In this document: piece by piece, positions 1 through 5,598 of the stretch
Position numbering within the stretch: position 1 is the first letter of the stretch
Layout: each line of letters begins with the position of its first letter
Assembly (NCBI GenBank): GCA_019309245.1
Contig: JAFDGP010000156.1
Location: 1 to 6,152, forward strand
Reading direction: 5' to 3'
Source of the DNA: Deltaproteobacteria bacterium
GTDB lineage: Bacteria; Desulfobacterota; Desulfobacteria; Desulfobacterales; C00003060
Length of the DNA: 6,152 nucleotides
Position numbers and translations under genes: made by a program
Notes under the pieces: generated by a model
The model's input: the letters and a program-made list of their open reading frames with translations, nothing else
What the model was told of the DNA's origin: nothing
Database searches by the model: none

Positions 1-27
1 GGGTTCGATTCCCATGCACTTCCGCCA
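1..27 (+). tRNA. selC: tRNA-Sec (selenocysteine), 3' end only
   Basis: This is the 3' end of a tRNA; the rest lies left of the window. The T loop TTCGATT (4-10) is followed by a 5-nt T-stem strand CCCAT (11-15). Then come eight nucleotides, GCACTTCC (16-23), before the discriminator G24 and the encoded CCA (25-27). An ordinary tRNA has seven acceptor nucleotides here. The extra one gives the 8+5 bp arm typical of bacterial tRNA-Sec, and the end TTCCGCCA matches E. coli selC, which has G73. The missing 5' end should therefore start GGAAGTGC. tRNA-Ser also has G73, but an 8-nt acceptor strand does not fit it. This tRNA inserts selenocysteine at recoded UGA codons and agrees with the in-frame TGA at 4994-4996. 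Confidence 0.85.
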
Positions 28-65
28 TTTTTTTAAGGCAGGCTTCGGCCCAAAAAGGCCTGACC
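28..65. terminator. T-run and imperfect hairpin in the selC/rpe convergent spacer
   Basis: Seven T residues (28-34) directly follow the tRNA CCA. An imperfect stem follows: GG 37-38 with CC 64-65, one bulged A63, then CAGGC 39-43 with GCCTG 58-62. The hairpin has no T-run on its 3' side on either strand, so it is not a canonical intrinsic terminator. The position between convergent genes makes a termination role plausible. The rest of the spacer to 139 holds only a weak AT-rich inverted repeat. Confidence 0.3.
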
Positions 66-139
66 TGAGACATCCAGAGCTCCTGAGATAACCATCCGGC
101 TTCGAACTCGACCAAAAATTGAACATTTTTCAAAGGCCT

Positions 140-793
140 CTACCCGATCAGGGTACGAAACGCCGAGATGGTCTGGGCATAATCCGGGCTCCCGAAGATC
201 GCCGATCCTGCCACGAAGGCGTCCGCGCCGGCTTGTGACACGGACCGAATCGTGTCCTGATTCACCCCCCCGTCCACCTCGATCAACACGTCCGGGTTTC
301 TTGAATCCACCATGGCTCTGAGGTCCTGAATCTTGCGAACAGCCTGGGGGATGAATTTTTGTCCTCCGAAGCCGGGATTCACGCTCATGACCAAGATCAG
401 GTCCACATCCTCCAGGATCCATTCCACCGTGGAAAGCGGGGTGGCGGGATTCAAAGACACGCCCGCCTTCATCCCCAGCGCCTTGATCGCATGAACAGTC
501 CTATGAACGTGGTAGCAGGCCTCCGGATGAACGGTCAGAAATGTGGCCCCTGCGTCTGCAAAATCTTCCAGGTACAGATCCGGATTTTCAATCATGAGGT
601 GAACATCCAGGGGAAGCGTGCTCACCTGTCGCACCGCCCGGGCCACCAGCGGCCCGATCGTGATGTTCGGTACAAAATGCCCGTCCATCACGTCTACGTG
701 GATCCAATCCGCTCCGGCGGCCGCCACTGCCTGAACCTCTTCACCGAGCTTCGAAAAGTCGGCGGATAAAATAGATGGCGCAATAATCTTCAT
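140..793 (-). CDS. rpe: Ribulose-phosphate 3-epimerase
   Basis: This 217-aa cytosolic enzyme interconverts D-ribulose 5-phosphate and D-xylulose 5-phosphate in the pentose phosphate pathway. The length is normal for the family and the fold is a TIM barrel. Family motifs are all present: PSILSADF at 6-13 (Ser7), HVDVMDGHFVPN at 32-43 (metal/catalytic His32 and Asp34), DVHLMI at 63-68 (His65), MSVNPGFGGQKF at 136-147, EVDGGV at 172-177 (Asp174, the second acid/base residue), and the phosphate-binding AGSAIF at 195-200. The ATG start is preceded by AAAGGAG at 804-798 with 4-nt spacing. The start overlaps the stop of the upstream PASTA gene as ATGA, which suggests translational coupling. It is the last gene of the minus-strand cluster, convergent with selC. 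Confidence 0.97.
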   Translation of the reverse strand: MKIIAPSILSADFSKLGEEVQAVAAAGADWIHVDVMDGHFVPNITIGPLVARAVRQVSTLPLDVHLMIENPDLYLEDFADAGATFLTVHPEACYHVHRTVHAIKALGMKAGVSLNPATPLSTVEWILEDVDLILVMSVNPGFGGQKFIPQAVRKIQDLRAMVDSRNPDVLIEVDGGVNQDTIRSVSQAGADAFVAGSAIFGSPDYAQTISAFRTLIG

Positions 794-1797
794 GATTCTC
801 CTTTCAAGCGTCTACGCAGGCCGGAGGTGTTGATGCGGCCCATGGTCATACCGGCCCGCCCGGTTACCGCCGCAGACTCCACCACAAGAGCGTCGTCTTG
901 ATAAAGAAAAAAAGCCCCCTCTTCGAGCGGCGGCAGGATTGCCCACACGTCTTGTCCCGGCGGCCAAAATCGGTCCAACAAATCATAGAACACTCCAAAA
1001 GCATTCACCCGAAGCCTGATGCGAGTTTTAAGGAACCCGGCCGGAATCGGATAGTGCAGCAACAACAACCGCCGTCGCTCAAACACCGTTTCTTTGCGCC
1101 CGTTGACCGTAAGATCCACCCGGGTCCCGGCGGTGACTGGATAACCGAAGCGGGGGTGTTGTTCCACCACGATATCCATGGGCATGTCATCACGTTGCAC
1201 CCGGAGGATCTTTCCCAGTCCGAGGTGTGTCTCTTCGATCACCATGATCGCCTCTTGCGGGGAACACCCGATCACACGGGGCATCTTGAATCGCTCCGGC
1301 CGCGGCCCAAGGCCCACCAGCAGATCGACAGGGGTTGCCCTGGTCACGACCCGACCGGCCTCGGGTGCCTGGCTCAAGACCTCGCCGTTTCGACTGCCCT
1401 GAACAAAGGTTTGCGACACCACCCCTTCTGCAAGGCCGTTCTCATCGATGATGATCTTTGCCTCCCGGATATCCAGGCCCACCAGGTTCGGCGTCGAGAC
1501 CATCTCCGGACCTTTGGAAACAACGATCCTGACGTCCCGCCCCTTCTTGATTTCCGCCCCGGGTGCGGGGTCCTGATGCGCGATGTGGTTCTTGGCGACA
1601 TCGCGCCGGTATTCATACCCCGCCACCTTGGTGTTCAACCCCAGGTCGGTGAGCAATTCGAGAGCATAAACCACGTCTTTTCCAACCAGGTCAGGCACAA
1701 TGACCACGTCCTCGCTCTTTACAATGACCCTCAGGGTCATGTACCCCACCACACCCGCGACAATTACAAAGAGAACCAGCAGCCCGGTTATCTTCAA
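790..1797 (-). CDS. Membrane-anchored protein with three PASTA domains, no kinase or transpeptidase domain
   Basis: The protein has 335 aa from a TTG start. One hydrophobic segment (about 4-26) with basic residues after it suggests an N-in anchor with the rest outside the cytoplasm. Three PASTA repeats follow: about 33-98 (VPDLVGKDVVYALELL...QDPAPGAEIKKG), 101-166 (TPNLVGLDIREA...QAPEAGRVV) and 171-234 (MPRVIGCSPQEA...EQHPRFGYPVTAG). PASTA domains are known to bind peptidoglycan or muropeptides in Ser/Thr kinases and class B PBPs; here neither catalytic domain exists. Residues 235-335 form a C-terminal region I cannot name. It contains alternating hydrophobic strands (RIRLRV, DVWAIL, AFFLYQDDALVV) and could be a small beta domain. 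It lies 16 nt after rsmB and overlaps rpe by 4 nt. A role in envelope sensing is inference. The start is uncertain: an ATC codon at 1809 has far better Shine-Dalgarno spacing than the TTG. Confidence 0.9.
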   Translation of the reverse strand: MKITGLLVLFVIVAGVVGYMTLRVIVKSEDVVIVPDLVGKDVVYALELLTDLGLNTKVAGYEYRRDVAKNHIAHQDPAPGAEIKKGRDVRIVVSKGPEMVSTPNLVGLDIREAKIIIDENGLAEGVVSQTFVQGSRNGEVLSQAPEAGRVVTRATPVDLLVGLGPRPERFKMPRVIGCSPQEAIMVIEETHLGLGKILRVQRDDMPMDIVVEQHPRFGYPVTAGTRVDLTVNGRKETVFERRRLLLLHYPIPAGFLKTRIRLRVNAFGVFYDLLDRFWPPGQDVWAILPPLEEGAFFLYQDDALVVESAAVTGRAGMTMGRINTSGLRRRLKGES

Positions 1798-1813
1798 AAA
1801 CGCTTTGATGCGC

Positions 1814-3172
1814 CTAACCCCTTTTTAACCGAATCGCAAAGAATCCGTCCATGTCATGCCTGTGCGGAAGGCTTCTGAATACCCCTGCACGATCCAGCAG
1901 GACCTCGGCCGCCTCAGCGGGGAAACCCGCCGATCCGTTCTCTATAGCAAACTCCCCGTGTCTTTTCAAAAAACCTTCCACCACCGCCTCGGTTTCTTCA
2001 GGCTCAAAAGTGCATACGCAGTACACCAGCCTCGCCCCGGGCTTGACCCATGCCGCCACCGCCTCCAGCAAGGCCTGCTGTCGGGCAGACAGGCGCTTTA
2101 AATCCCCGGCACGTTTTTGCCATTTGGCGTCGGGATTCCTTCGAATGACGCCCAGTCCGGAACAGGGCGCATCCAGCAAGATCTTGTCAAAATCCCCGAA
2201 AGGCCTTTTGGAACCAGGTCTCAACAAATCCAACCGCCGGGTCTCCACGCATGACACTTCGAGCCTGGCCAATGCAGCCCGCAGTGCACAGAGCTTGCTC
2301 GCATCCCGATCCAGGGCCACCACCTCGCCCCTGTCTCCCATGAGCTGGACAAGGTGTCCTGTCTTTCCGCCCAGGCCGGCACAGGCATCCAGGATCCGGT
2401 CCCCCGGCTGCGGGTTCACCAGGTATGATACGAGCTGTGCAGCCTCGTCCTGCACCTGAAACCACCCTTTCCGAAATTCGGGCATCTGGGCAAGGGATCG
2501 ATTCAGGCCCTTGAGAATCAACGCGTCCGGAGCGAAATTCCCTGTTCGAATGTCTTTTACATGTGGCTGCAATGCGTCCAACAAATCATCTCTGGAAATC
2601 TTGAGACGATTGGTCCGAAGGGTGATCCCCGGAATCCGGTTGTTCGCCCGGCAAAGCGCTCCGGCCTCATCCATACCCATCTGCCCGACCCACCGGTCAA
2701 CCATCCACCGGGGATGCGATTCCCACACGGCCAGCGTGGTTACCGGATCGCATCCTTCCGGGGGCTTGTTGATTGCCTCAAGCTTTGCGGACGCGGTGCG
2801 TAGAGTTGCGTTTACAAACGGCGCCACCCATGGGGCTCCGGTCTGCTTTGCCAGAGTTACACACTCATTTACCGCGGCTGAGGGCGGAATCCGGGTAAGA
2901 AAAAGAAGCTGGTAGAGCCCGAGGCGGATAACATTCATCACACGGGGCCTGATTTTGCGCAAAGGTCGGCTGGCCAGTTTCTCGATCATCCAGTCGAGTC
3001 GGCCCCGCCACCGCAGGACCCCAAAGGCCAGTTCAACCGCCAGGGCATGATCCCGGTGGCAAAGACCAGGGTACTCGGAAACCACACGGGCCAACACAGC
3101 ATCCAGGGTTTCATCCGATTGGTCGAGCCGGTTCAAGACCCGTACTGCAATCTGCCGGGAAACAGCCACCAT
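1814..3172 (-). CDS. rsmB: 16S rRNA (cytosine-967-C5)-methyltransferase RsmB (Sun/Fmu)
   Basis: This protein uses S-adenosylmethionine to methylate C5 of C967 in 16S rRNA. Numbering is from the ATG at 3172 (452 aa). Residues about 5-135 form the NusB-like RNA-binding domain (SRQIAVRVLNRLD... LGLYQLLFL, NAVNECV-like PPSAAVNECV). The C-terminal methyltransferase domain has the SAM-binding motif ILDACAGLGGKTGHL at 260-274, the acidic ALDRD at 286-290, motif IV DAPCSG at 334-339 (Cys337) and motif VI YCVC at 384-387 (catalytic Cys387). It ends in the family's typical DGFFAIRLKR. The reading frame extends to a TTG at 3193 (459 aa), but that codon has no purine-rich ribosome site and the family similarity starts after Met8. 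I prefer the ATG, although its own ribosome site is weak. It follows fmt and precedes the PASTA gene by 16 nt. Confidence 0.95.
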   Translation of the reverse strand: MVAVSRQIAVRVLNRLDQSDETLDAVLARVVSEYPGLCHRDHALAVELAFGVLRWRGRLDWMIEKLASRPLRKIRPRVMNVIRLGLYQLLFLTRIPPSAAVNECVTLAKQTGAPWVAPFVNATLRTASAKLEAINKPPEGCDPVTTLAVWESHPRWMVDRWVGQMGMDEAGALCRANNRIPGITLRTNRLKISRDDLLDALQPHVKDIRTGNFAPDALILKGLNRSLAQMPEFRKGWFQVQDEAAQLVSYLVNPQPGDRILDACAGLGGKTGHLVQLMGDRGEVVALDRDASKLCALRAALARLEVSCVETRRLDLLRPGSKRPFGDFDKILLDAPCSGLGVIRRNPDAKWQKRAGDLKRLSARQQALLEAVAAWVKPGARLVYCVCTFEPEETEAVVEGFLKRHGEFAIENGSAGFPAEAAEVLLDRAGVFRSLPHRHDMDGFFAIRLKRG

Positions 3173-3229
3173 CAGCGAGCACCACAAACACAAAGAGGAT
3201 ATGGAAAAAGGGCCATTTATGGATGGAAA

Positions 3230-4168
3230 CTAGCCAAGTACCGTGCCCGCACACAACCGATGCCCCCTCAAAAACTCGGCAGAGCTGAGCCGCTTCCCGG
3301 ATTCGAGCCGCACCTCTTTTAAGGAGAGCACACCGTCGCCCGTGGCCACATCCAGATCCCCGGGGAACGCCTCCAAGACCGTGCCGGGCACGTGGTTGGT
3401 CTTTTTATTCACGGCCTTGGCTCGAAACACGGCAAGCCGTTTTCCATCCAGCACGGTAAAGGCTCCCGGCCACGGATACATCCCGCGCACAAAGGCATCC
3501 AGAGCAACAGCGGACCGGTTCCAGTCAATGCGCGCGTCTTGTTTCTTCAGCATCGGGGCATACGTGGCCTTTGCGTGGTCTTGAGGGGTACCCACAAGTG
3601 TCCCGGCCTCCAGACGTTTCAATGTGTCGATCAACAGGCACGCCCCCAGTTCGGCCAGGCGATCATGAAGGCTTGCAGCGGTTTCTTCCGGTTCGATGGC
3701 CGTGCGGGCCGAAAGCAGGATATCCCCGGTATCCATGCCCTCGTCCATCCACATGGTCGTCACCCCCGTCTCGGTGTCACCGTTGATGATCGCCCATTGA
3801 ATGGGGGCGGAACCTCGATACCTGGGCAGAAGAGAGGCGTGCACATTGATGGCTCCAAGCCGGGGGATATCCAGTACGATTTTCTTGAGGATCTGCCCGT
3901 AGGCCACCACCACCAAGACATCCGGCGACAGGGCTGTCAACGCTTCGATCATCCCCGGCTCTTTGGCGTCGGCCGGCTGTAAAACCTTGTAGCCGAACGC
4001 CTCGGCCGCCTTCTTAATCGGGGGCGCCTCCACCCGCCTTCCCCGTCCCTTCGGCCGGTCCGGATTGGTGACCACGGCAACCACCCGATGGTGATGATCG
4101 TGCAGGGCCCGGAGCGCGGGCACCGCAAACGCCGGGGTCCCCATAAAGACGATCCGAAAAGTGCCCAT
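3230..4168 (-). CDS. fmt: Methionyl-tRNA formyltransferase
   Basis: Transfers the formyl group of 10-formyltetrahydrofolate to Met-tRNAfMet in the cytosol, enabling translation initiation. The length, 312 aa, is normal. The N-terminal formyltransferase domain (about 4-190) shows IVFMGTPAFAVPAL at 6-19 and the signature INVHASLLPRYRGSAPIQWA at 107-126. Catalytic residues Asn108, His110 and Asp146 (in MDEGMDTGD, 141-149) are present. The C-terminal tRNA-binding domain starts near 205, with the conserved DARIDWNRSA and RGMYPWPGA (228-236). The ATG start has AAAGGAG upstream with 6-nt spacing. The start lies 27 nt after the stop of the DUF1573 gene, so the two are probably co-transcribed. The usual neighbour def is not in the window. 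Confidence 0.97.
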   Translation of the reverse strand: MGTFRIVFMGTPAFAVPALRALHDHHHRVVAVVTNPDRPKGRGRRVEAPPIKKAAEAFGYKVLQPADAKEPGMIEALTALSPDVLVVVAYGQILKKIVLDIPRLGAINVHASLLPRYRGSAPIQWAIINGDTETGVTTMWMDEGMDTGDILLSARTAIEPEETAASLHDRLAELGACLLIDTLKRLEAGTLVGTPQDHAKATYAPMLKKQDARIDWNRSAVALDAFVRGMYPWPGAFTVLDGKRLAVFRAKAVNKKTNHVPGTVLEAFPGDLDVATGDGVLSLKEVRLESGKRLSSAEFLRGHRLCAGTVLG

Positions 4169-4195
4169 GTTTTGCTCCTTTATGACAAGAGCACC

Positions 4196-5239
4196 CTAGA
4201 GAATGTCAAACGTGACGTTGACGTCCACCACCGGGCGACTTTTCTGGTTGGTATAGATCTTCAGGTGATCCTGGTTCTTTCCCTGTTTGAGATTTTCAAA
4301 GACCGGTTCGACCAGGACCTGCGCCACTCTGCCGGGACGAATATCCTTGGTGGTGGCCTTAAATAGCGACTTTTCCACCTCGACCTTGTCGATGTGTAGG
4401 CCTTCGCCCCGATTCAAGACCACGGTAACCGGGCGCACTCCAAATCCGCCTTTTCTGAGCTGATCCAGCCGCTTCCGGGTCATCCGGCCGAAGTTGAGCA
4501 CCTTGGGCCTGACCTCAAGTACGGGTCGGATATTGGCCGACACCCGGATCGTCATCTCCGGTTTCTCCGGATAACTCGTGGACAGTTTCACACTGCCGTT
4601 GTACATGGCTGCGGTATCGACCTTGTTTTTCACCTTGACCTGGAACTTTCGGCCTTTTTCCACCTCCTTGACCACCACATCGATCTTGTCCGGAATAGAA
4701 ACCGAGGCGACCTTGACCTCCAGGGGATCCTTCTTCTGTGCCTCCAGAGCAACAAGTCGGTCAATCGGTTCACCCTCTACACCTCTGAGGTGGACAACCT
4801 GAGGCGACACACGAATGGGCACCCACACCTTGCCCTTCAAACCGATGGTCATCTGGGCATGTTTGGGATCATTGGTCGAGACCCGGGCGGTTTTATGCAC
4901 ATTGCCCTGGTAGGCCTTCGTCTTGACTTTCAGCGTGATCTTTCCCTCTCCTCCGGGAGGAATGGTCCGGTCATACCGGGCCACGCTGCAGCCTCAACCG
5001 GGTTTGACCCTTTTGATTTCAAGCGGGGCCTTGCCCTTGTTCAAGACCCGAAAATCATGTTTAATCACCTCTCCCTGGGTAACCTGGCCGAAATCAAAGG
5101 TCGGTTCTTCGATCACCATGACGGGTACCGGGGCCTGCTCGCCTTTTTTTTCTACCGTCTCCCGGCCTGCGTACACCAGACAAACCCAGAACAGCACCAG
5201 ACAACAGGTCCAACATACCGTTCTCACACGTCTCATCAT
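4196..5239 (-). CDS. Probable exported DUF1573 selenoprotein with U-G-C motif (in-frame TGA read as Sec82)
   Basis: Read through the TGA at 4996-4994, the product is 347 aa. Residues 1-24 form a Sec-type signal peptide (basic RR..R, hydrophobic core, cleavage likely near VYA-G), so the protein should act outside the cytoplasm. Residues about 42-137 match DUF1573: PTFDFGQVTQGE, the strand APLEIKRVKPG, then U82-G83-C84, IPPGGEGKI, and VSTNDPK (121-127). Family members normally carry Cys-Gly-Cys at that spot, so the TGA replaces the first Cys. Two more Ig/beta-sandwich-like segments follow (about 138-238 and 239-347). Outside the signal peptide, Cys84 is the only Cys. AGGAGG lies 4 nt before the first ATG and 7 nt before a second ATG (5236), which may be the real start. 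Without recoding this would be a 1-nonsense pseudogene, or an 81-aa fragment plus a GTG-initiated 262-aa fragment lacking the signal peptide. The biochemical role is unknown; redox or selenium/metal binding is inference. Confidence 0.82.
4949..4961 (-). repeat. Second small hairpin after the putative SECIS
   Basis: UCCUC (4961-4957) can pair with GAGGA (4953-4949) around a CCG loop, directly 3' of the first hairpin. It could stack on the SECIS candidate or hide an internal GGAGG. It encodes part of the conserved IPPGGEG stretch, so the codons alone may explain it. Confidence 0.3.
4962..4984 (-). promoter_or_regulatory. Candidate bacterial SECIS hairpin just downstream of the UGA
   Basis: On the minus strand a stem begins 9 nt after the TGA. 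GUGG (4984-4981) pairs with CCAU (4965-4962), there is one C-A mismatch (4980/4966), and CCGGU (4979-4975) pairs with ACCGG (4971-4967) around the loop AUG (4974-4972). That makes nine pairs counting one G-U. The apical loop is about 19 nt from the UGA, close to the E. coli fdhF arrangement, where SelB binds the loop. A weakness is that the loop G is in its third position; the published bacterial consensus prefers a G in the first two. Folding was done by eye. Confidence 0.55.
4994..4996 (-). other. In-frame TGA, putative selenocysteine codon (Sec82)
   Basis: The minus-strand codons run AAA CCC GGT TGA GGC TGC AGC GTG. The frame before the TGA (from 5239) and after it (to the TAG at 4196) is the same, with no indel needed. 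The codon aligns with the first Cys of the DUF1573 Cys-Gly-Cys motif, the usual Sec-for-Cys exchange. It is the only stop inside the reconstructed gene. Confidence 0.8.
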
Positions 5240-5356
5240 GCCGCCTCCTGTTCATAATTCGGTGTGGCAATCGCCCAGGGGACCTGACGCGAACACCCCC
5301 ACCCTAATTTATCGAAACCTTTGCAAAACTCGTTGCTCTGGCTTACAGGGCCACAT

Positions 5357-5394
5357 TTTGCGCACCGGGCCGCCCGGCAGTCGGGTTGTGCAAA
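5357..5394. repeat. Hairpin-forming inverted repeat in the leader region
   Basis: TTTGCGCA (5357-5364) pairs with TGTGCAAA (5387-5394), seven Watson-Crick pairs and one G-T. Inside lies the 13-nt palindrome CCGGGC-C-GCCCGG (5365-5377). The words TTATCG-AACC and TGCAAA-CTC each occur twice nearby, once around 5309-5332 and once around 5387-5411. If the upstream promoter is real, this structure would be in the untranslated leader of the operon. No riboswitch class is recognised. Confidence 0.4.
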
Positions 5395-5416
5395 GCTCTC
5401 TTATCGTAACCCCTTA

Positions 5417-5450
5417 ACCTGCCCTTTAAGGCAGGTCCCGTGATTGTCAA
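5417..5450 (-). promoter_or_regulatory. Candidate promoter of the minus-strand cluster with overlapping palindrome
   Basis: A perfect TTGACA lies at 5450-5445 on the minus strand. Fifteen nt further is TTAAAG (5429-5424), a poor -10 match (TAAAGG with 16-nt spacing is no better). This -10 region is the centre of a perfect 7-bp inverted repeat, ACCTGCC and GGCAGGT (5436-5417) with a 6-nt spacer. Such a palindrome across a -10 is a common repressor-site layout. A transcript from here would have a leader of about 180 nt before the DUF1573 start. No other convincing promoter is visible in 5240-5598. Confidence 0.35.
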
Positions 5451-5462
5451 GTACACCGGGCA

Positions 5463-5588
5463 CCCCGGATCCACCGGTTGCCGAGTTTGCCGGAGATGCG
5501 AGGCGGTGGGCGTGCCGACGTACTGTTGTACTTCAAGCGCCCACCAACAAAGCAGATCCGGTAAAATCGGCAACCGGTGGATTTGGGG
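5463..5588. repeat. Long imperfect inverted repeat (126 bp), REP/MITE-like or terminator
   Basis: Two 55-nt arms (5469-5523 and 5528-5582) are symmetric about a TGTT loop (5524-5527). The outer 16 nt of each arm, ATCCACCGGTTGCCGA, are identical in inverted orientation, and GTGGGCG and GTAC blocks also match. The pairing extends outward through two G-T pairs to CCCC 5463-5466 with GGGG 5585-5588. It starts 10 nt after the NUDIX stop codon, so it may end that transcript, though no T-run follows on the minus strand. The symmetric architecture also fits a small non-autonomous repeat; only a copy search can tell. No transposase is present. Confidence 0.7.
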
Positions 5589-5598
5589 CACGCCAACC

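Noticed and set aside
111..133. AT-rich inverted repeat AAAAAT-TGAAC-ATTTTT after the rpe stop.
   Set aside because: Only A-T pairs, so the hairpin is too weak to call a terminator.
898..1878. Long open frame of 326 codons on the plus strand opposite the PASTA gene.
   Set aside because: Low-complexity, His/Pro/Arg-rich translation typical of an antisense shadow in GC-rich DNA; it lies fully over the PASTA gene, which has clear domains.
3173..3193. Upstream TTG start for rsmB, giving seven extra residues (MCLWCSL).
   Set aside because: No ribosome site before it and the extra residues do not resemble the family N-terminus; the ATG at 3172 fits the NusB domain start.
3172..3216. A 14-codon minus-strand frame, MALFPYPLCVCGAR, whose TGA overlaps the rsmB ATG as TGATG.
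   Set aside because: The geometry suits translational coupling, but there is no ribosome site for it, and such short frames are common by chance.
4994..4996. Reading the TGA as a nonsense mutation or as the true end of an 81-aa protein, with a separate gene starting at the GTG at 4984.
   Set aside because: The two halves form one DUF1573 domain split in mid-fold, the frame is unbroken, the stop is exactly at a conserved Cys position, and tRNA-Sec is nearby. A restart at the GTG, with only a weak GAGG before it, would give an Ig-like protein with half a domain and no signal peptide. Not fully excluded.
5343..5591. Minus-strand open frame of 82 codons in the intergenic region.
   Set aside because: It runs through the long inverted repeat and the palindromes, shows no recognisable domain, and its start has no clear ribosome site. 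It is best explained by the repeat.
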